Shown: positions 45,395-54,551 of the stretch, in pieces
Numbering within the stretch: the first letter of the stretch is position 1
How the letters are laid out: the number at the start of each line of letters is the position of its first letter
NCBI RefSeq assembly: GCF_003003255.1
Contig: NZ_PVTD01000002.1
Location: forward strand, 620,001 to 684,000
Source: Aliiruegeria haliotis
GTDB taxonomy: Bacteria > Pseudomonadota > Alphaproteobacteria > Rhodobacterales > Rhodobacteraceae
DNA length: 64,000 bases
Direction: 5' to 3'
Translations under genes and position numbers: made by a program
The notes under the pieces: model-generated
Seen by the model: the letters and a program-made list of their open reading frames with translations, nothing else
The model's database searches: none
What the model was told of the DNA's origin: nothing

Positions 45395-46227
45395 CACAGT
45401 TTTTTACCACCACCGACGGCCTGAAACTTGCCTATGACGATCGCGGCAGTGGCCACCCGGTTCTTTGCCTTCCCGGCCTGTCCCGCAACATGGCGGATTT
45501 CGAGCCGGTCGTGGATCAATTCGCGGACAAGGCGCGGATCATCCGCCTCGACCTGCGGGGGCGGGGCCAGTCCGACCACGACCCCGACTACCACAACTAC
45601 AACACGATCCGCGAAGGACAGGATGTGCTGGAACTGCTCGATCATCTCGGGTTGGCGAATGTCACGATCCTGGGCACATCGCGCGGCGGCCTGATTGCGA
45701 TGGGGCTTGCCATGGGGCACCCCGACCGGCTGCAAGGGGTGATCTTCAACGATATCGGCCCCGTTGTGGAGCCCGCCGGGCTTGCCCATATCTTCGGCTA
45801 TCTCGGGGTCGTGCCAGAGTACCGCGACCACGAGGACGCGGCACACAAGATGGCGCACGCAATGGCGCCCGACTTCGCGAATGTTCCGCATGAAACCTAC
45901 CTGCGCCACGCTCGCGCGCTCTATGCCGAGACCGAATCCGGCGTCGCCCTGCGCTACGATCCCCTACTGCGGCAGTCGATCATGGAACAGGCCGCCGATG
46001 GTGCCCTGCCCGACATCTGGCCGCTGTTCGACGCATTGAAGGGGTTTCCGACCGCATTGATCCGGGGGGCAAACTCGAACATCCTGTCGGCGGAAACCGC
46101 CGCAGAGATGTGCCGCCGCCAACCCGACATGTTTTTCGCCGAAGTCCCTGATCGTGGACACGTTCCCTTTCTGGACGAACCGGAGGCCGTGGCCGTGATC
46201 GACGCATACCTGGAGCAGATCTCTTGA
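45391..46227 (+). CDS. Alpha/beta hydrolase
   Basis: This 278-residue protein has the alpha/beta-hydrolase fold with nucleophile Ser in ILGTSRGGLIAMG, oxyanion-loop HPVLCLPGLSRN and the catalytic His in DRGHVPFLDEP. There is no signal peptide. The start overlaps the stop of the dehalogenase-like gene (ATGA), and its own stop overlaps the dehydratase start, so three genes are coupled. The substrate is unknown. The neighbours suggest breakdown of organic acids or their esters. Confidence 0.85.
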   Translation: MTQFFTTTDGLKLAYDDRGSGHPVLCLPGLSRNMADFEPVVDQFADKARIIRLDLRGRGQSDHDPDYHNYNTIREGQDVLELLDHLGLANVTILGTSRGGLIAMGLAMGHPDRLQGVIFNDIGPVVEPAGLAHIFGYLGVVPEYRDHEDAAHKMAHAMAPDFANVPHETYLRHARALYAETESGVALRYDPLLRQSIMEQAADGALPDIWPLFDALKGFPTALIRGANSNILSAETAAEMCRRQPDMFFAEVPDRGHVPFLDEPEAVAVIDAYLEQIS

Positions 46228-47195
46228 ACATCTCCGATATCCGGGCCGCCGATGCGCGGCTGGCCGGACGCAAGCGGGTCACACCGCTGCTGTCTTCCCC
46301 CTTTCTCGACGAGATTGCCGAGCGCCCTGTCCTCGTGAAGGCCGAATGCCTGCAGCACACCGGCAGCTTCAAGTTCCGGGGCGCCTGGTCGGCGATCTCC
46401 GCATTGCCCGAGGGCACCGGTGGCGTGCTCGCCTTCTCCTCGGGTAACCATGCCCAGGGTGTGGCCATGGCCGCGCGGATGCGCGGGCTGCCGGCGGTGA
46501 TCGTCATGCCCGCCGATGCCCCCCGGCTGAAACTGGAAAACACCGCGGCGCTTGGGGCCGAGGTTGTGACCTACGATCGGGAAACCGAAGACCGCGACGA
46601 GATCGGCAGTTGCCTTGCCGACATGCGTGGCCTGTCCCTCGTCAAACCCTTCGACAACCCAGATGTCATTGCCGGGCAAGGAACCTGCGGGCTTGAGATC
46701 GCGTACCAGGCGAAAGAGGCGGGAGTGACGGAGGCGACTGTACTCACCTGCTGCGGCGGCGGTGGTTTGACATCCGGTATCGCACTCGCACTGGAAGCCG
46801 ACGCACCCGGCATGAAGGTGAGACCGGTGGAGCCCGAGGGGTTCGACGACGTGTGTCGCTCCCTCAAGGCCGGCGAGATCCGCTCGAACCCGACGATGGC
46901 CGGCTCCATCTGCGATGCGATCGTCACCCCACGACCCGGGGACCTGACATTCCCGATCATGCACCGCCTGTGCGGCCCGGGCCTTGCAATCCCCGACGAG
47001 GACGCCCGCCGGGCGATGGCGCTCGCCTTCGTGCGGCTCAAGCTCGTTCTGGAACCCGGAGGCGCCGCCGCGCTCGCGGCCGCGCTGTTTCATGGCAATG
47101 ACCTGAACGACGGGCCGGTGATCTGCACCGCGTCCGGCGGCAATGTCGATCCCGGGGTTTTCCGAGCGGCGCTGGACCGCTACCCAGAGGGTTGA
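46224..47195 (+). CDS. Threonine/serine dehydratase (PLP-dependent)
   Basis: This 323-residue fold-type II PLP enzyme resembles catabolic threonine/serine dehydratases. The PLP lysine is in GSFKFRGAW, the phosphate-binding loop is TCCGGGGLTSG and the segment SSGNHAQGVAMAA is conserved. It has no C-terminal ACT domain, so it is not the allosteric biosynthetic form. The start is a TTG at 46224 sharing TTGA with the upstream stop, with GGAG 8 bases before it. Serine racemase or related activities cannot be excluded. Confidence 0.85.
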   Translation: MNISDIRAADARLAGRKRVTPLLSSPFLDEIAERPVLVKAECLQHTGSFKFRGAWSAISALPEGTGGVLAFSSGNHAQGVAMAARMRGLPAVIVMPADAPRLKLENTAALGAEVVTYDRETEDRDEIGSCLADMRGLSLVKPFDNPDVIAGQGTCGLEIAYQAKEAGVTEATVLTCCGGGGLTSGIALALEADAPGMKVRPVEPEGFDDVCRSLKAGEIRSNPTMAGSICDAIVTPRPGDLTFPIMHRLCGPGLAIPDEDARRAMALAFVRLKLVLEPGGAAALAAALFHGNDLNDGPVICTASGGNVDPGVFRAALDRYPEG

Positions 47196-47253
47196 ACCAG
47201 TCGTCGTTTTCCCGGGACTCGGGCGCCCGACCGGCATTGGCAAGGAGATCGAC

Positions 47254-48039
47254 ATGCACATGGCAGACCTGGGCGATGTGGCCCTGCATTGGCGCGAGGA
47301 CGGGGATCCGAAGGGCGCACCCATCGTCTTTGCCAATTCGCTCGGCACCGATCTCAGGATCTGGGACAAGGTCGTCGCCCGGCTTCCAGAGACCTACCGG
47401 GCGATCCGCTACGACAAGCGCGGCCATGGCCTCTCCGATTGTCCGCCAGCGCCCTACACTATGGGAGCTATGGTCCGCGACGTGGAGCGGCTTCTGGATC
47501 GGCTCGAAGTGCGCGATGCGGTGTTCGTGGGCCTCTCGGTCGGCGGCATGATCGCCCAGGGTCTGGCCGTGAAGCGGTTGGACCAGGTGCGGGCGATGGT
47601 GCTCTCCAACACCGCGGCAAAGATCGGCACGAAGGAGACCTGGCGCGGCCGGATCGACGCAGCCGAGCGGAGCGGGATCGACACCTTCGCCGATGACGTG
47701 ATGGAGAAGTGGTTCACCCGGGCATTCCGGGACACCGCGGAAATCAAGATCTGGCGCAACATGCTGATCCGCTGCCCGCTGCAAGGCTATGTCGGGACCT
47801 GCCACGCAATCGCCGGCACAGATTTCTACACCCCGACCTCCGGCCTGACCCTGCCCACGCTGGCCATAGCCGGCAGCGAGGACGGCTCCACACCACCTGA
47901 CCTCGTTCGGGAAACCGCCGAGCTTGTGAAGGGATCGGAGTTCTGTCTTCTGCGCCGGGCCGGTCACATTCCCTGCGTGGAGCAACCCGACGCCTACACC
48001 GCACGCCTGGTGGAGTTCATGACCCGGATCGGTCATTGA
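47254..48039 (+). CDS. pcaD: 3-oxoadipate enol-lactonase
   Basis: PcaD opens the enol-lactone in the beta-ketoadipate pathway. The start at 47254 (MHMADLGDVALHWREDGDPK) is 6 bases after AAGGAG. The 261-residue alpha/beta hydrolase has nucleophile Ser in VGLSVGGMIAQGLA, VFANSLGTDLRIWDK near the N-terminus and His in AGHIPCVEQP, all close to PcaD. No other pca gene is in the window, so a broader esterase role is possible. Confidence 0.82.
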   Translation: MHMADLGDVALHWREDGDPKGAPIVFANSLGTDLRIWDKVVARLPETYRAIRYDKRGHGLSDCPPAPYTMGAMVRDVERLLDRLEVRDAVFVGLSVGGMIAQGLAVKRLDQVRAMVLSNTAAKIGTKETWRGRIDAAERSGIDTFADDVMEKWFTRAFRDTAEIKIWRNMLIRCPLQGYVGTCHAIAGTDFYTPTSGLTLPTLAIAGSEDGSTPPDLVRETAELVKGSEFCLLRRAGHIPCVEQPDAYTARLVEFMTRIGH

Positions 48040-48043
48040 CACG

Positions 48044-49294
48044 ATGACGGTTGAGGCCACGTCCCCGCCGGTCGATCGCCGCGAGCGGCTCTCGCTTACG
48101 TTCATCCTGATGACGCTGGTGATCGATGCCATGGGGATCGGGCTGATCCTTCCGGTCATGCCCGACCTGATCCGGGATGTGAACGGCGGCTCGCTCGGAC
48201 AGGCGGCGGTCTGGGGCGGTATCCTTGCCACTGGGTTCGCGGTGATGCAGTTCCTCTTTGGGCCGATCCTCGGCTCGCTTTCGGACGCCTTCGGGCGCCG
48301 GCCGGTGCTGCTCATCTCCCTCGGTGTCATGTCGGCGGACTACCTCGTCATGGCAGTTACCGACTCGATCTGGATCTTGCTGGTTGCCCGTATCATCGGC
48401 GGCATCCTTGCCGCGACCCACGCGACGGCAACGGCCTTCGTTGCGGATATCTCCCGCCCGGACCAGAAATCGGCCCGCTTCGGCCTGACTCACGCGGCCT
48501 TTGGGGTCGGTTTCGTGCTCGGTCCGCTCATCGGCGGCATGCTGGGGGCACTTGGCCCTCGCGCACCCTTCTACGCCGCGGCCCTACTGGCATTGTGCAA
48601 CCTGGTGCTCGGCTATTTCGTGCTGCCGGAGACGGTGACGGACCGTATCCGCCGCCCCTTCCGGTGGTCCCGGGCCAATCCCTTCGGCGCAATCTCACAT
48701 GTGCGCAACCTGCCCGGGCTCGGCCGGCTCCTGTCAGTGTTCTTCATCTACGAATTCGCCCTCTACGTGTACCCGGCCATCTGGGCCTATTTCACACAGG
48801 CCCGCTTCGGCTGGGACACGCCCATGGTTGGACTGTCGCTGGGCCTCTATGGCGTCGGCTATGCCATCGTGCAGGCCGGGTTGATCCGGCCGATCCTCAG
48901 GCGCCTCGGCGAGCGGCGGACCATTCTCGCGGGGCTCATTTTCGAAGCGGGTCTGCTCGTCGTTCTCGGACTGCTGACCAATGGAACCCTGGCGCTGATC
49001 CTGACCCCTATCTCCGCGCTCGGCTCGGTCGCTATCCCGGCGCTTCAGGGACTCATGTCGCAACGGGTCAGCGACGACGCGCAGGGCGAATTGCAGGGTG
49101 TGATCACCTCCACCATATCGCTCGCGACAATTCTCGCGCCGCTGGTGATGACGCAGGTGTTCTATTTCTCCACCCGGGAGGGGGCGGCTTTTCACGCGCC
49201 CGGCGCCGCATTCCTGCTTGCTGCGGTGCTGATGGTCGTCTGTGTCATACTCTATGTCGCTGGATCACAAGAATCCGACGGCGATCCGAACTGA
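48044..49294 (+). CDS. MFS transporter of the Tet/TCR type
   Basis: The 416-residue inner-membrane protein has 12 predicted helices and the MFS motif A GSLSDAFGRRPVLL after helix 2. The opening LTFILMTLVIDAMGIGLILP is that of TetA-like DHA1 drug/proton antiporters. The gene begins 4 bases after pcaD, so it may export a metabolite from the same pathway rather than a drug. The substrate cannot be deduced. Confidence 0.85.
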   Translation: MTVEATSPPVDRRERLSLTFILMTLVIDAMGIGLILPVMPDLIRDVNGGSLGQAAVWGGILATGFAVMQFLFGPILGSLSDAFGRRPVLLISLGVMSADYLVMAVTDSIWILLVARIIGGILAATHATATAFVADISRPDQKSARFGLTHAAFGVGFVLGPLIGGMLGALGPRAPFYAAALLALCNLVLGYFVLPETVTDRIRRPFRWSRANPFGAISHVRNLPGLGRLLSVFFIYEFALYVYPAIWAYFTQARFGWDTPMVGLSLGLYGVGYAIVQAGLIRPILRRLGERRTILAGLIFEAGLLVVLGLLTNGTLALILTPISALGSVAIPALQGLMSQRVSDDAQGELQGVITSTISLATILAPLVMTQVFYFSTREGAAFHAPGAAFLLAAVLMVVCVILYVAGSQESDGDPN

Positions 49295-49327
49295 GCTGGA
49301 GGGCACCGCCACTTCGGGAGCGCCCCA

Positions 49328-50410
49328 ATGACCAGTATCAAAGCCGCCGTCTGCCGCGAGTTCAATGCGCCCCTGAGCGTTGAAACCGTCACCCTTGCCA
49401 ATCCCGGAGCGGGAGAGGTGCAGGTTCAGATGGAAGCCGTCGCCATATGCGATTCCGACATCTCCTACATCGACGGTGGATGGGGCGGTGAGTTGCCGGC
49501 GGTCTACGGCCACGAGGGCGTCGGTCACGTGCGCGCCGTCGGCCCGGGCGTACAGGGTGTGGCGGAGGGTGACAGGGTGCTCGTGACCCTGATCCGGGCC
49601 TGCCGCGAATGCACCAGTTGCTCCTCCGGTCACCCGGCCTATTGCGAGGGAACCGCGGGCGATGGGACCGGCCCAATCACCGATGCTGCCGGCGCGCCGC
49701 TGCTCAACGCAATGAACTGCGGCGCCTTTGCCGAAGCCTCGACCGTCCATGTCAGCCAGGTGGTGAAGATCCCGGACACGATCCCGGCCGAGAGCGCCTG
49801 CCTGCTCTCCTGCGGAGTGATCACCGGGGTTGGCGCGGCGATCAACTCTGCCGGGGTTCGGCCCGGGCAGACCGTCGTGGTGATCGGTGCCGGTGGCGTC
49901 GGCCTCAATGCTATTCAGGGGGCGATGATCGCAGGCGCGGCGCGGATCGTCGCCATCGACATGTCGGCGGAGAAGCTGGAGATCGCAAGGGAGTTTGGCG
50001 CCACCGACGGCATCCTCGCCACATCAAACGCGCCGTGGGAGACACTTCGACGGATCGCGCCCAAAGGTGCCGAAGCCGTGCTGCTGTGTACCGGAGCGAT
50101 CCAGGCCTACCGGGGGGCTCTCGACTACCTTGCTCCGCGCGGCAAGGTGGTGCTCGTAGGGATGCCACATGTCGGGCAAACCGTCGCGTACGAGCCGGTC
50201 AACATCGCCTCCGCTGGTCAGGGCATTGTCGGATCGAAAATGGGGGATGCCGTTCTCGCGCGCGATATTCCGTGGATGATCGACCTGTACCGACAGGGGC
50301 GCCTGAAGCTCGACGAACTGGTTTCCGGCCGCTGGGCGTTGGAGCAGATCAACGAGGCGATTGCAGACACCAAGACAGGCGGCGCGCGCCGAAATGTGAT
50401 CCTGTTCTGA
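49328..50410 (+). CDS. Zinc-dependent alcohol dehydrogenase
   Basis: The 360-residue medium-chain dehydrogenase has catalytic zinc ligands in AICDSDIS and GHEGVGHV, four structural cysteines in CRECTSCSSGHPAYC, and the NAD-binding VVVIGAGGVGLNAIQG. The sequence is close to class III-type and related Zn-dependent alcohol dehydrogenases. It follows the MFS gene by 33 bases. The alcohol or aldehyde substrate is unknown. Confidence 0.88.
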   Translation: MTSIKAAVCREFNAPLSVETVTLANPGAGEVQVQMEAVAICDSDISYIDGGWGGELPAVYGHEGVGHVRAVGPGVQGVAEGDRVLVTLIRACRECTSCSSGHPAYCEGTAGDGTGPITDAAGAPLLNAMNCGAFAEASTVHVSQVVKIPDTIPAESACLLSCGVITGVGAAINSAGVRPGQTVVVIGAGGVGLNAIQGAMIAGAARIVAIDMSAEKLEIAREFGATDGILATSNAPWETLRRIAPKGAEAVLLCTGAIQAYRGALDYLAPRGKVVLVGMPHVGQTVAYEPVNIASAGQGIVGSKMGDAVLARDIPWMIDLYRQGRLKLDELVSGRWALEQINEAIADTKTGGARRNVILF

Positions 50411-50666
50411 CTCGGCGCCTACCGGGTCACTGTATGTTCTTTCCGATGCCGGGGTGGCAATCCGGCACTCCGAAATGCCCGCTCACCTGGAGGGCTGACA
50501 GTCTGGCGAGGCTGGTAGCCGACAGGACAAAAACGGCCCGTTCGACTGCGTTGCCTCCCCTGCACGGTGTCGTTCCGCCAGCCGGACCCACGACCGGACA
50601 GCGGTGCAGTCTGCCCGCCACATGGCCATGGTGACCCGCCCAGACAGGCGGATCAATGGTCCAGCA
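50411..50666. other. Intergenic region without a recognised gene
   Basis: About 250 bases between the alcohol dehydrogenase and the small opposing gene. No gene, repeat or convincing terminator was seen. Confidence 0.4.
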
Positions 50667-50927
50667 TCACCGCATCGCAGACAGGTTCGCCATCAGCAAC
50701 CCGCGCCGGCGCTCGGCTTCCTCGTTGATTTCCTGCGCAACGCCACTGCTGTGACTGAGGTGTTCGGCAACGAGTTCAGCATGTTCTGCCACCCAAACAC
50801 CGGTCGCCGCGTGGAGCGCGCGTTCGATCACCGCGAGGATCTCGGCATCGTGCTCGTTGCTCAGCCCGCTGCCCTCGATCGCCTTCATCTCATCCAGCGC
50901 CGTCCGGGCAATTTCCTTCATCGACAT
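50667..50927 (-). CDS. Small helical protein of unknown function
   Basis: The start MSMKEIARTALDEMKAIEGS at 50927 is 7 bases after GGAGG and gives 86 residues. The protein is predicted almost wholly helical, charged, without a signal peptide or membrane segment. I do not recognise the family. The ribosome binding site and the amino acid composition argue for a real gene. It is alone on the minus strand between two plus-strand genes. Confidence 0.6.
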   Translation of the reverse strand: MSMKEIARTALDEMKAIEGSGLSNEHDAEILAVIERALHAATGVWVAEHAELVAEHLSHSSGVAQEINEEAERRRGLLMANLSAMR

Positions 50928-51322
50928 CGCAATCTCCTCCCTTTCGACAACAGGTGGCACGTCCCTTCGGGCTACTCAAGTGCGCCGCGACGTTCGGTCT
51001 CGCAGACCGGCCGCCTCCATGGCGCGAAGTCCAGTCCGCGTCGGGCTTGGCGCAGTGACATCCGGAATGGCGTTGCGCGCCCGGCCGCCAGATGCAAATG
51101 CCCCGACCCCATCGCCCCACCAGTTGCAAAGCCCGGCATCCCGGCTGCTCATGGCCCGGGCGGGCACTTCGCTCGCCGTGCTGTTCGCTGTTGCCAGATG
51201 CCGTCTCGCGCGCCAGACATATCCTACCGGCCCGGCACCGCCTGCCCTATCGCCGCACGTCGCCTGCAAACCGTCACCCGGCACCCGTCCGCGCACCGCC
51301 CGACACCATCAATGAGCGATCC
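50928..51322. other. Intergenic region before the enolase-superfamily gene
   Basis: About 395 bases hold open frames on both strands without family features. No promoter was picked for the enolase-superfamily gene. Confidence 0.4.
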
Positions 51323-52558
51323 ATGAAACTTGCCGATCTCGATATCATCGTCACTGCGCCGCCCGCCCCCGGCTGGGGCGGCCGCTACTGGATTTTCGTC
51401 AAGCTGACAACGGCTTGCGGGATCATCGGCTGGGGAGAGGTCTACGCCAGCGCGGTCGGGCCAGAGGCGATGGGGGCCGTCATCCGCGACGTCTTCGCCC
51501 GCCACATGGAAGGAGAAAGCCCCGAGAACATCGAGCTCATGTTCCGCCGCGCCTATTCCGCGGGCTTTACACAGCGCCCCGACCCAACCGTCATCGGTGC
51601 GTTCTCGGGGTTGGAGATCGCCTGCTGGGACATTCTCGGCAAGGCCCGTGAACGGCCGGTCTGGGCGTTTCTTGGCGGCAAGACGAACGAGCGTTTGCGG
51701 GCATATACATACCTCTACCCCGGCGCGGACAACGCCCTGCCCGACTTCTGGGGCGACGCGCAGGCGGCCGCCACGGTCGCGGCGCAGCGTGTCGCAGAAG
51801 GCTTTACCGCGATCAAGTTCGATCCGGCCGGTCCCTACACGATCCGCTCCGGGCACCAGCCGTCGATGCGCGACATCGCCCGCTCGGTCGAGTTTTGCGC
51901 CGCCATCCGGGCCGCCGTCGGTACGAAGGCCGACCTGCTCTTCGGCACGCATGGGCAGTTCTCCACCGGGGGCGCGATCCGCATGGCCAAGGCACTTGAA
52001 CCTTACCAGCCACTTTGGTTCGAAGAACCCGTCCCCCCCGACAATGTCAACGCCATGGCGCGGGTCGCCGCTGCAACCTCGATCCCCGTTGCCACGGGGG
52101 AGCGGCTGTCGACGAAGGCGGAGTTCGCCCCGATCCTGCGCAACGGGGCCGCGACGATCCTGCAACCTGCGACCGGCCGCTCCGGCGGGCTGTGGGAGAC
52201 GAAGAAGATCGCCGCCATGGCCGAAGTGTACAACGCGCAAGTCGCGCCGCACCTCTATGCGGGCCCAATCGAGTGGGCCGCCAACGTTCACCTGGCCACG
52301 ACGCTGCCGAACCTGCTGATGGTGGAAACCATCGAAACCGGCGGCGCCTTTCACCGTGCGCTCATTGGCGACACGATCCGCTTCGACAACGGCTACCTTG
52401 TCCCGCCGGACGGGCCGGGCCTCGGCATCGAAGTGGACGAACCGCTTGCCCGCGCGCACCCCTTCACAGGTAGCGGGCTACACCTGGAGATGCAGGAGGC
52501 CCCCTGCGACTACCATTCCGAAAACCTGTTCGAAGGCGGTGCACCGGTCAAAAGGTGA
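51323..52558 (+). CDS. Enolase-superfamily (mandelate racemase/muconate lactonizing) dehydratase-like protein
   Basis: The 411-residue protein has the capping and barrel domains of the mandelate racemase subgroup. It starts MKLADLDIIVTAPPAPGWGG. Barrel motifs include GFTAIKFDPAGPYT, LLFGTHGQFS, the metal ligand in WFEEPVPPDN, PVATGERLS and APHLYAGPIEWAAN. It resembles sugar-acid dehydratases of the galactonate-dehydratase type, but the exact substrate cannot be told from sequence. No transporter is adjacent, and the next gene faces the other way. Confidence 0.8.
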   Translation: MKLADLDIIVTAPPAPGWGGRYWIFVKLTTACGIIGWGEVYASAVGPEAMGAVIRDVFARHMEGESPENIELMFRRAYSAGFTQRPDPTVIGAFSGLEIACWDILGKARERPVWAFLGGKTNERLRAYTYLYPGADNALPDFWGDAQAAATVAAQRVAEGFTAIKFDPAGPYTIRSGHQPSMRDIARSVEFCAAIRAAVGTKADLLFGTHGQFSTGGAIRMAKALEPYQPLWFEEPVPPDNVNAMARVAAATSIPVATGERLSTKAEFAPILRNGAATILQPATGRSGGLWETKKIAAMAEVYNAQVAPHLYAGPIEWAANVHLATTLPNLLMVETIETGGAFHRALIGDTIRFDNGYLVPPDGPGLGIEVDEPLARAHPFTGSGLHLEMQEAPCDYHSENLFEGGAPVKR

Positions 52559-52636
52559 CACGCACCGAAGGCGCACCCGGCCGCGACCCGTCGGCGGCGC
52601 GTCAGCGCCAGAGCCGACGGGGCAGTCCGCCTGTGG

Positions 52637-53746
52637 TCAGTCGCCGGAGCCCAATATGGGGGCGCTTCGATCCAGAGCCAGTTCGGCGTCGGAGAAGCGC
52701 CAGGGCCCCCGGACGCCGGGGATGCCATCCGGCGTGATTTTCAGCCCGCGATGCTTGACTTGCGGATCGTCGAACACGCCATGCATGTCGTTGATCGGGC
52801 CGCCCGGCACCGTCGCCTTTTCGAGAGCTTGCAGGAGGTCGCTGGTTGTCCACCCCGACGTGAGCGGCTCCAGGAATGCTGTCAGGGCATCGCGGTTGGC
52901 GACCCGCGCGGGATTGGTCGCGTAGTCGGGGTGGTCGGCAAGGTGGGGTTGACCGAGGATCTCGCACAAGCGCCGGAACTGACCATCGTTGCCGACGGCC
53001 ACGATGATGTGCCCTTCGGCGGTCGGCAGAACCTGGTAGGGCACGATATTGGGGTGCGCGTTGCCCCGCCGTTTGGGGGACGTGCCGGTCACAAGGTAGT
53101 TCATTGCCTGGTTGGCCATGAGCGCCGTGGCACAGTCGAGCAGCGACAGGTCGAGGTGTTGACCGCGCCCTGTACGGTGGCGTTGCTCGACGGCCGCCAG
53201 GATGCCCACGGCACCGTAAAGGCCGGTCACGATGTCCGTGACCGCAACGCCGACTTTCTGCGGCTGGCGGTCCGGCTCGCCGGTGATCGACATCAGCCCC
53301 GACATGCCCTGGATCAGGAAGTCATATCCCGCGCGGCTGGCATAGGGGCCGGTCTGGCCGAAGCCGGTGATGGAGCAATAGATCAGGCGCGGGTTGAGTG
53401 CTGCCAGCGATGCGTGGTCGAGCCCGTATTTCGCGAGCCCGCCGACCTTGAAGTTCTCGATCAGGATATCGGCGTCGGCTACAAGGTCCCGGACCTTCTG
53501 CTGTCCTTCCGCCGTCCGGAAATCTGCCGTGACGGAGGTCTTTCCCCGGTTCGCGGCATAGAAATAGGCCGCCGTGCTGTCACCATCGCGTTCGATGAAG
53601 GGAGGGCCCCAGCGGCGCGTGTCATCCCCTTCGGGCGCCTCGACCTTGACCACCTCGGCGCCGAGATCGGCAAGGGCCTGCCCGATCCAGGGTCCGGCGA
53701 GGATACGGGCAAGTTCAACGACCTTCAGACCGGACAGCGGCGTCAT
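52637..53746 (-). CDS. CaiB/BaiF-family CoA-transferase (family III)
   Basis: The 369-residue protein begins MTPLSGLKVVELARILAGPW at 53746, 6 bases after GGAGGA. A longer frame reaching 54640 has no family features and is rejected. Typical segments are EAPEGDDTRRWGPPF and ITGFGQTGPYASRAGYD. The expected catalytic Asp is in LSLLDCATAL. Family III enzymes move CoA between organic acids such as oxalate, carnitine or mesaconate. It is divergent from the AtoD/AtoA-type pair. Confidence 0.88.
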   Translation of the reverse strand: MTPLSGLKVVELARILAGPWIGQALADLGAEVVKVEAPEGDDTRRWGPPFIERDGDSTAAYFYAANRGKTSVTADFRTAEGQQKVRDLVADADILIENFKVGGLAKYGLDHASLAALNPRLIYCSITGFGQTGPYASRAGYDFLIQGMSGLMSITGEPDRQPQKVGVAVTDIVTGLYGAVGILAAVEQRHRTGRGQHLDLSLLDCATALMANQAMNYLVTGTSPKRRGNAHPNIVPYQVLPTAEGHIIVAVGNDGQFRRLCEILGQPHLADHPDYATNPARVANRDALTAFLEPLTSGWTTSDLLQALEKATVPGGPINDMHGVFDDPQVKHRGLKITPDGIPGVRGPWRFSDAELALDRSAPILGSGD

Positions 53747-53896
53747 GGCAGGCTCCTCCAATGGTCCGGCCGTTTTGGCCGATGCGACCCTCGGGCGCAA
53801 GGCGGGGGCCGGGCTGCCGCTTGACATGGCCATGTCGCATCGCCGCATCATGGCCCGTGAGGATGTACCGGAATGACATGTACGGGGGACGCGCCG

Positions 53897-54550
53897 ATGA
53901 AGACCGCCACCAAGGTTGCGGAAGCCGCCGAGATGATCCCCGAAGGGGCTGTCCTGCTGATCGGCGGTTTCATGGCCGTTGGCACGCCGGAGCGCATGAT
54001 CGATGCGCTGGTGGCGCGTGGGGTCGGCGGGTTCACGATCGTGGCCAATGACACGGCGATGCCGGGGCATGGCATCGGAAAGCTGGTGTCCGCCGGCCTC
54101 GTGGCGAAGGCAGTCGTAAGCCACATCGGCCTGAACCCCGAGACCCAGCAGAAGATGATTTCCGGTGAGATGGAGGTCGATCTGGTGCCGCAGGGAACCT
54201 TGGTGGAGCGCATCCGCGCGGGCGGTGTCGGTCTCGGCGGTGTGCTGACAGCCACCGGTGTGGGAACACCGGTCGAAGAGGGCAAGCAGACAGTCGAGAT
54301 CGATGGCAAGACCTACCTTCTGGAAAAGCCGATCCGCGGCGATTATGCCCTGATCGCGGCCCGTCAGGCCGACTACAAGGGCAACCTCGAATACGCGCTG
54401 ACGGCCCACAACTTCAATCCGATCATGGCGCTGGCGGGTGCCACCGTGATCGCCGAGCCGCATGTGATCGTGCCGGTGGGCGCGATCCCTCCGGACGCGG
54501 TGAAGACACCCGGAGTACTGGTGGATCACCTTCTGGAACGGGGGCAATGA
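53897..54550 (+). CDS. atoD: Acyl-CoA:acetate/3-oxoacid CoA-transferase subunit alpha
   Basis: This is the alpha subunit of a family I CoA-transferase that activates short or 3-oxo acids with CoA from acetyl- or succinyl-CoA. The 217-residue protein starts MKTATKVAEAAEMIPEGAVL at 53897 and carries the CoA-binding LLIGGFMAVGTPE. The second motif VGLGGVLTATGVGTPVEEGK is typical. The beta subunit follows after 1 base. The acid substrate (butyrate, acetoacetate or oxoadipate) is open. Confidence 0.85.
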   Translation: MKTATKVAEAAEMIPEGAVLLIGGFMAVGTPERMIDALVARGVGGFTIVANDTAMPGHGIGKLVSAGLVAKAVVSHIGLNPETQQKMISGEMEVDLVPQGTLVERIRAGGVGLGGVLTATGVGTPVEEGKQTVEIDGKTYLLEKPIRGDYALIAARQADYKGNLEYALTAHNFNPIMALAGATVIAEPHVIVPVGAIPPDAVKTPGVLVDHLLERGQ

Positions 54551-54551
54551 G

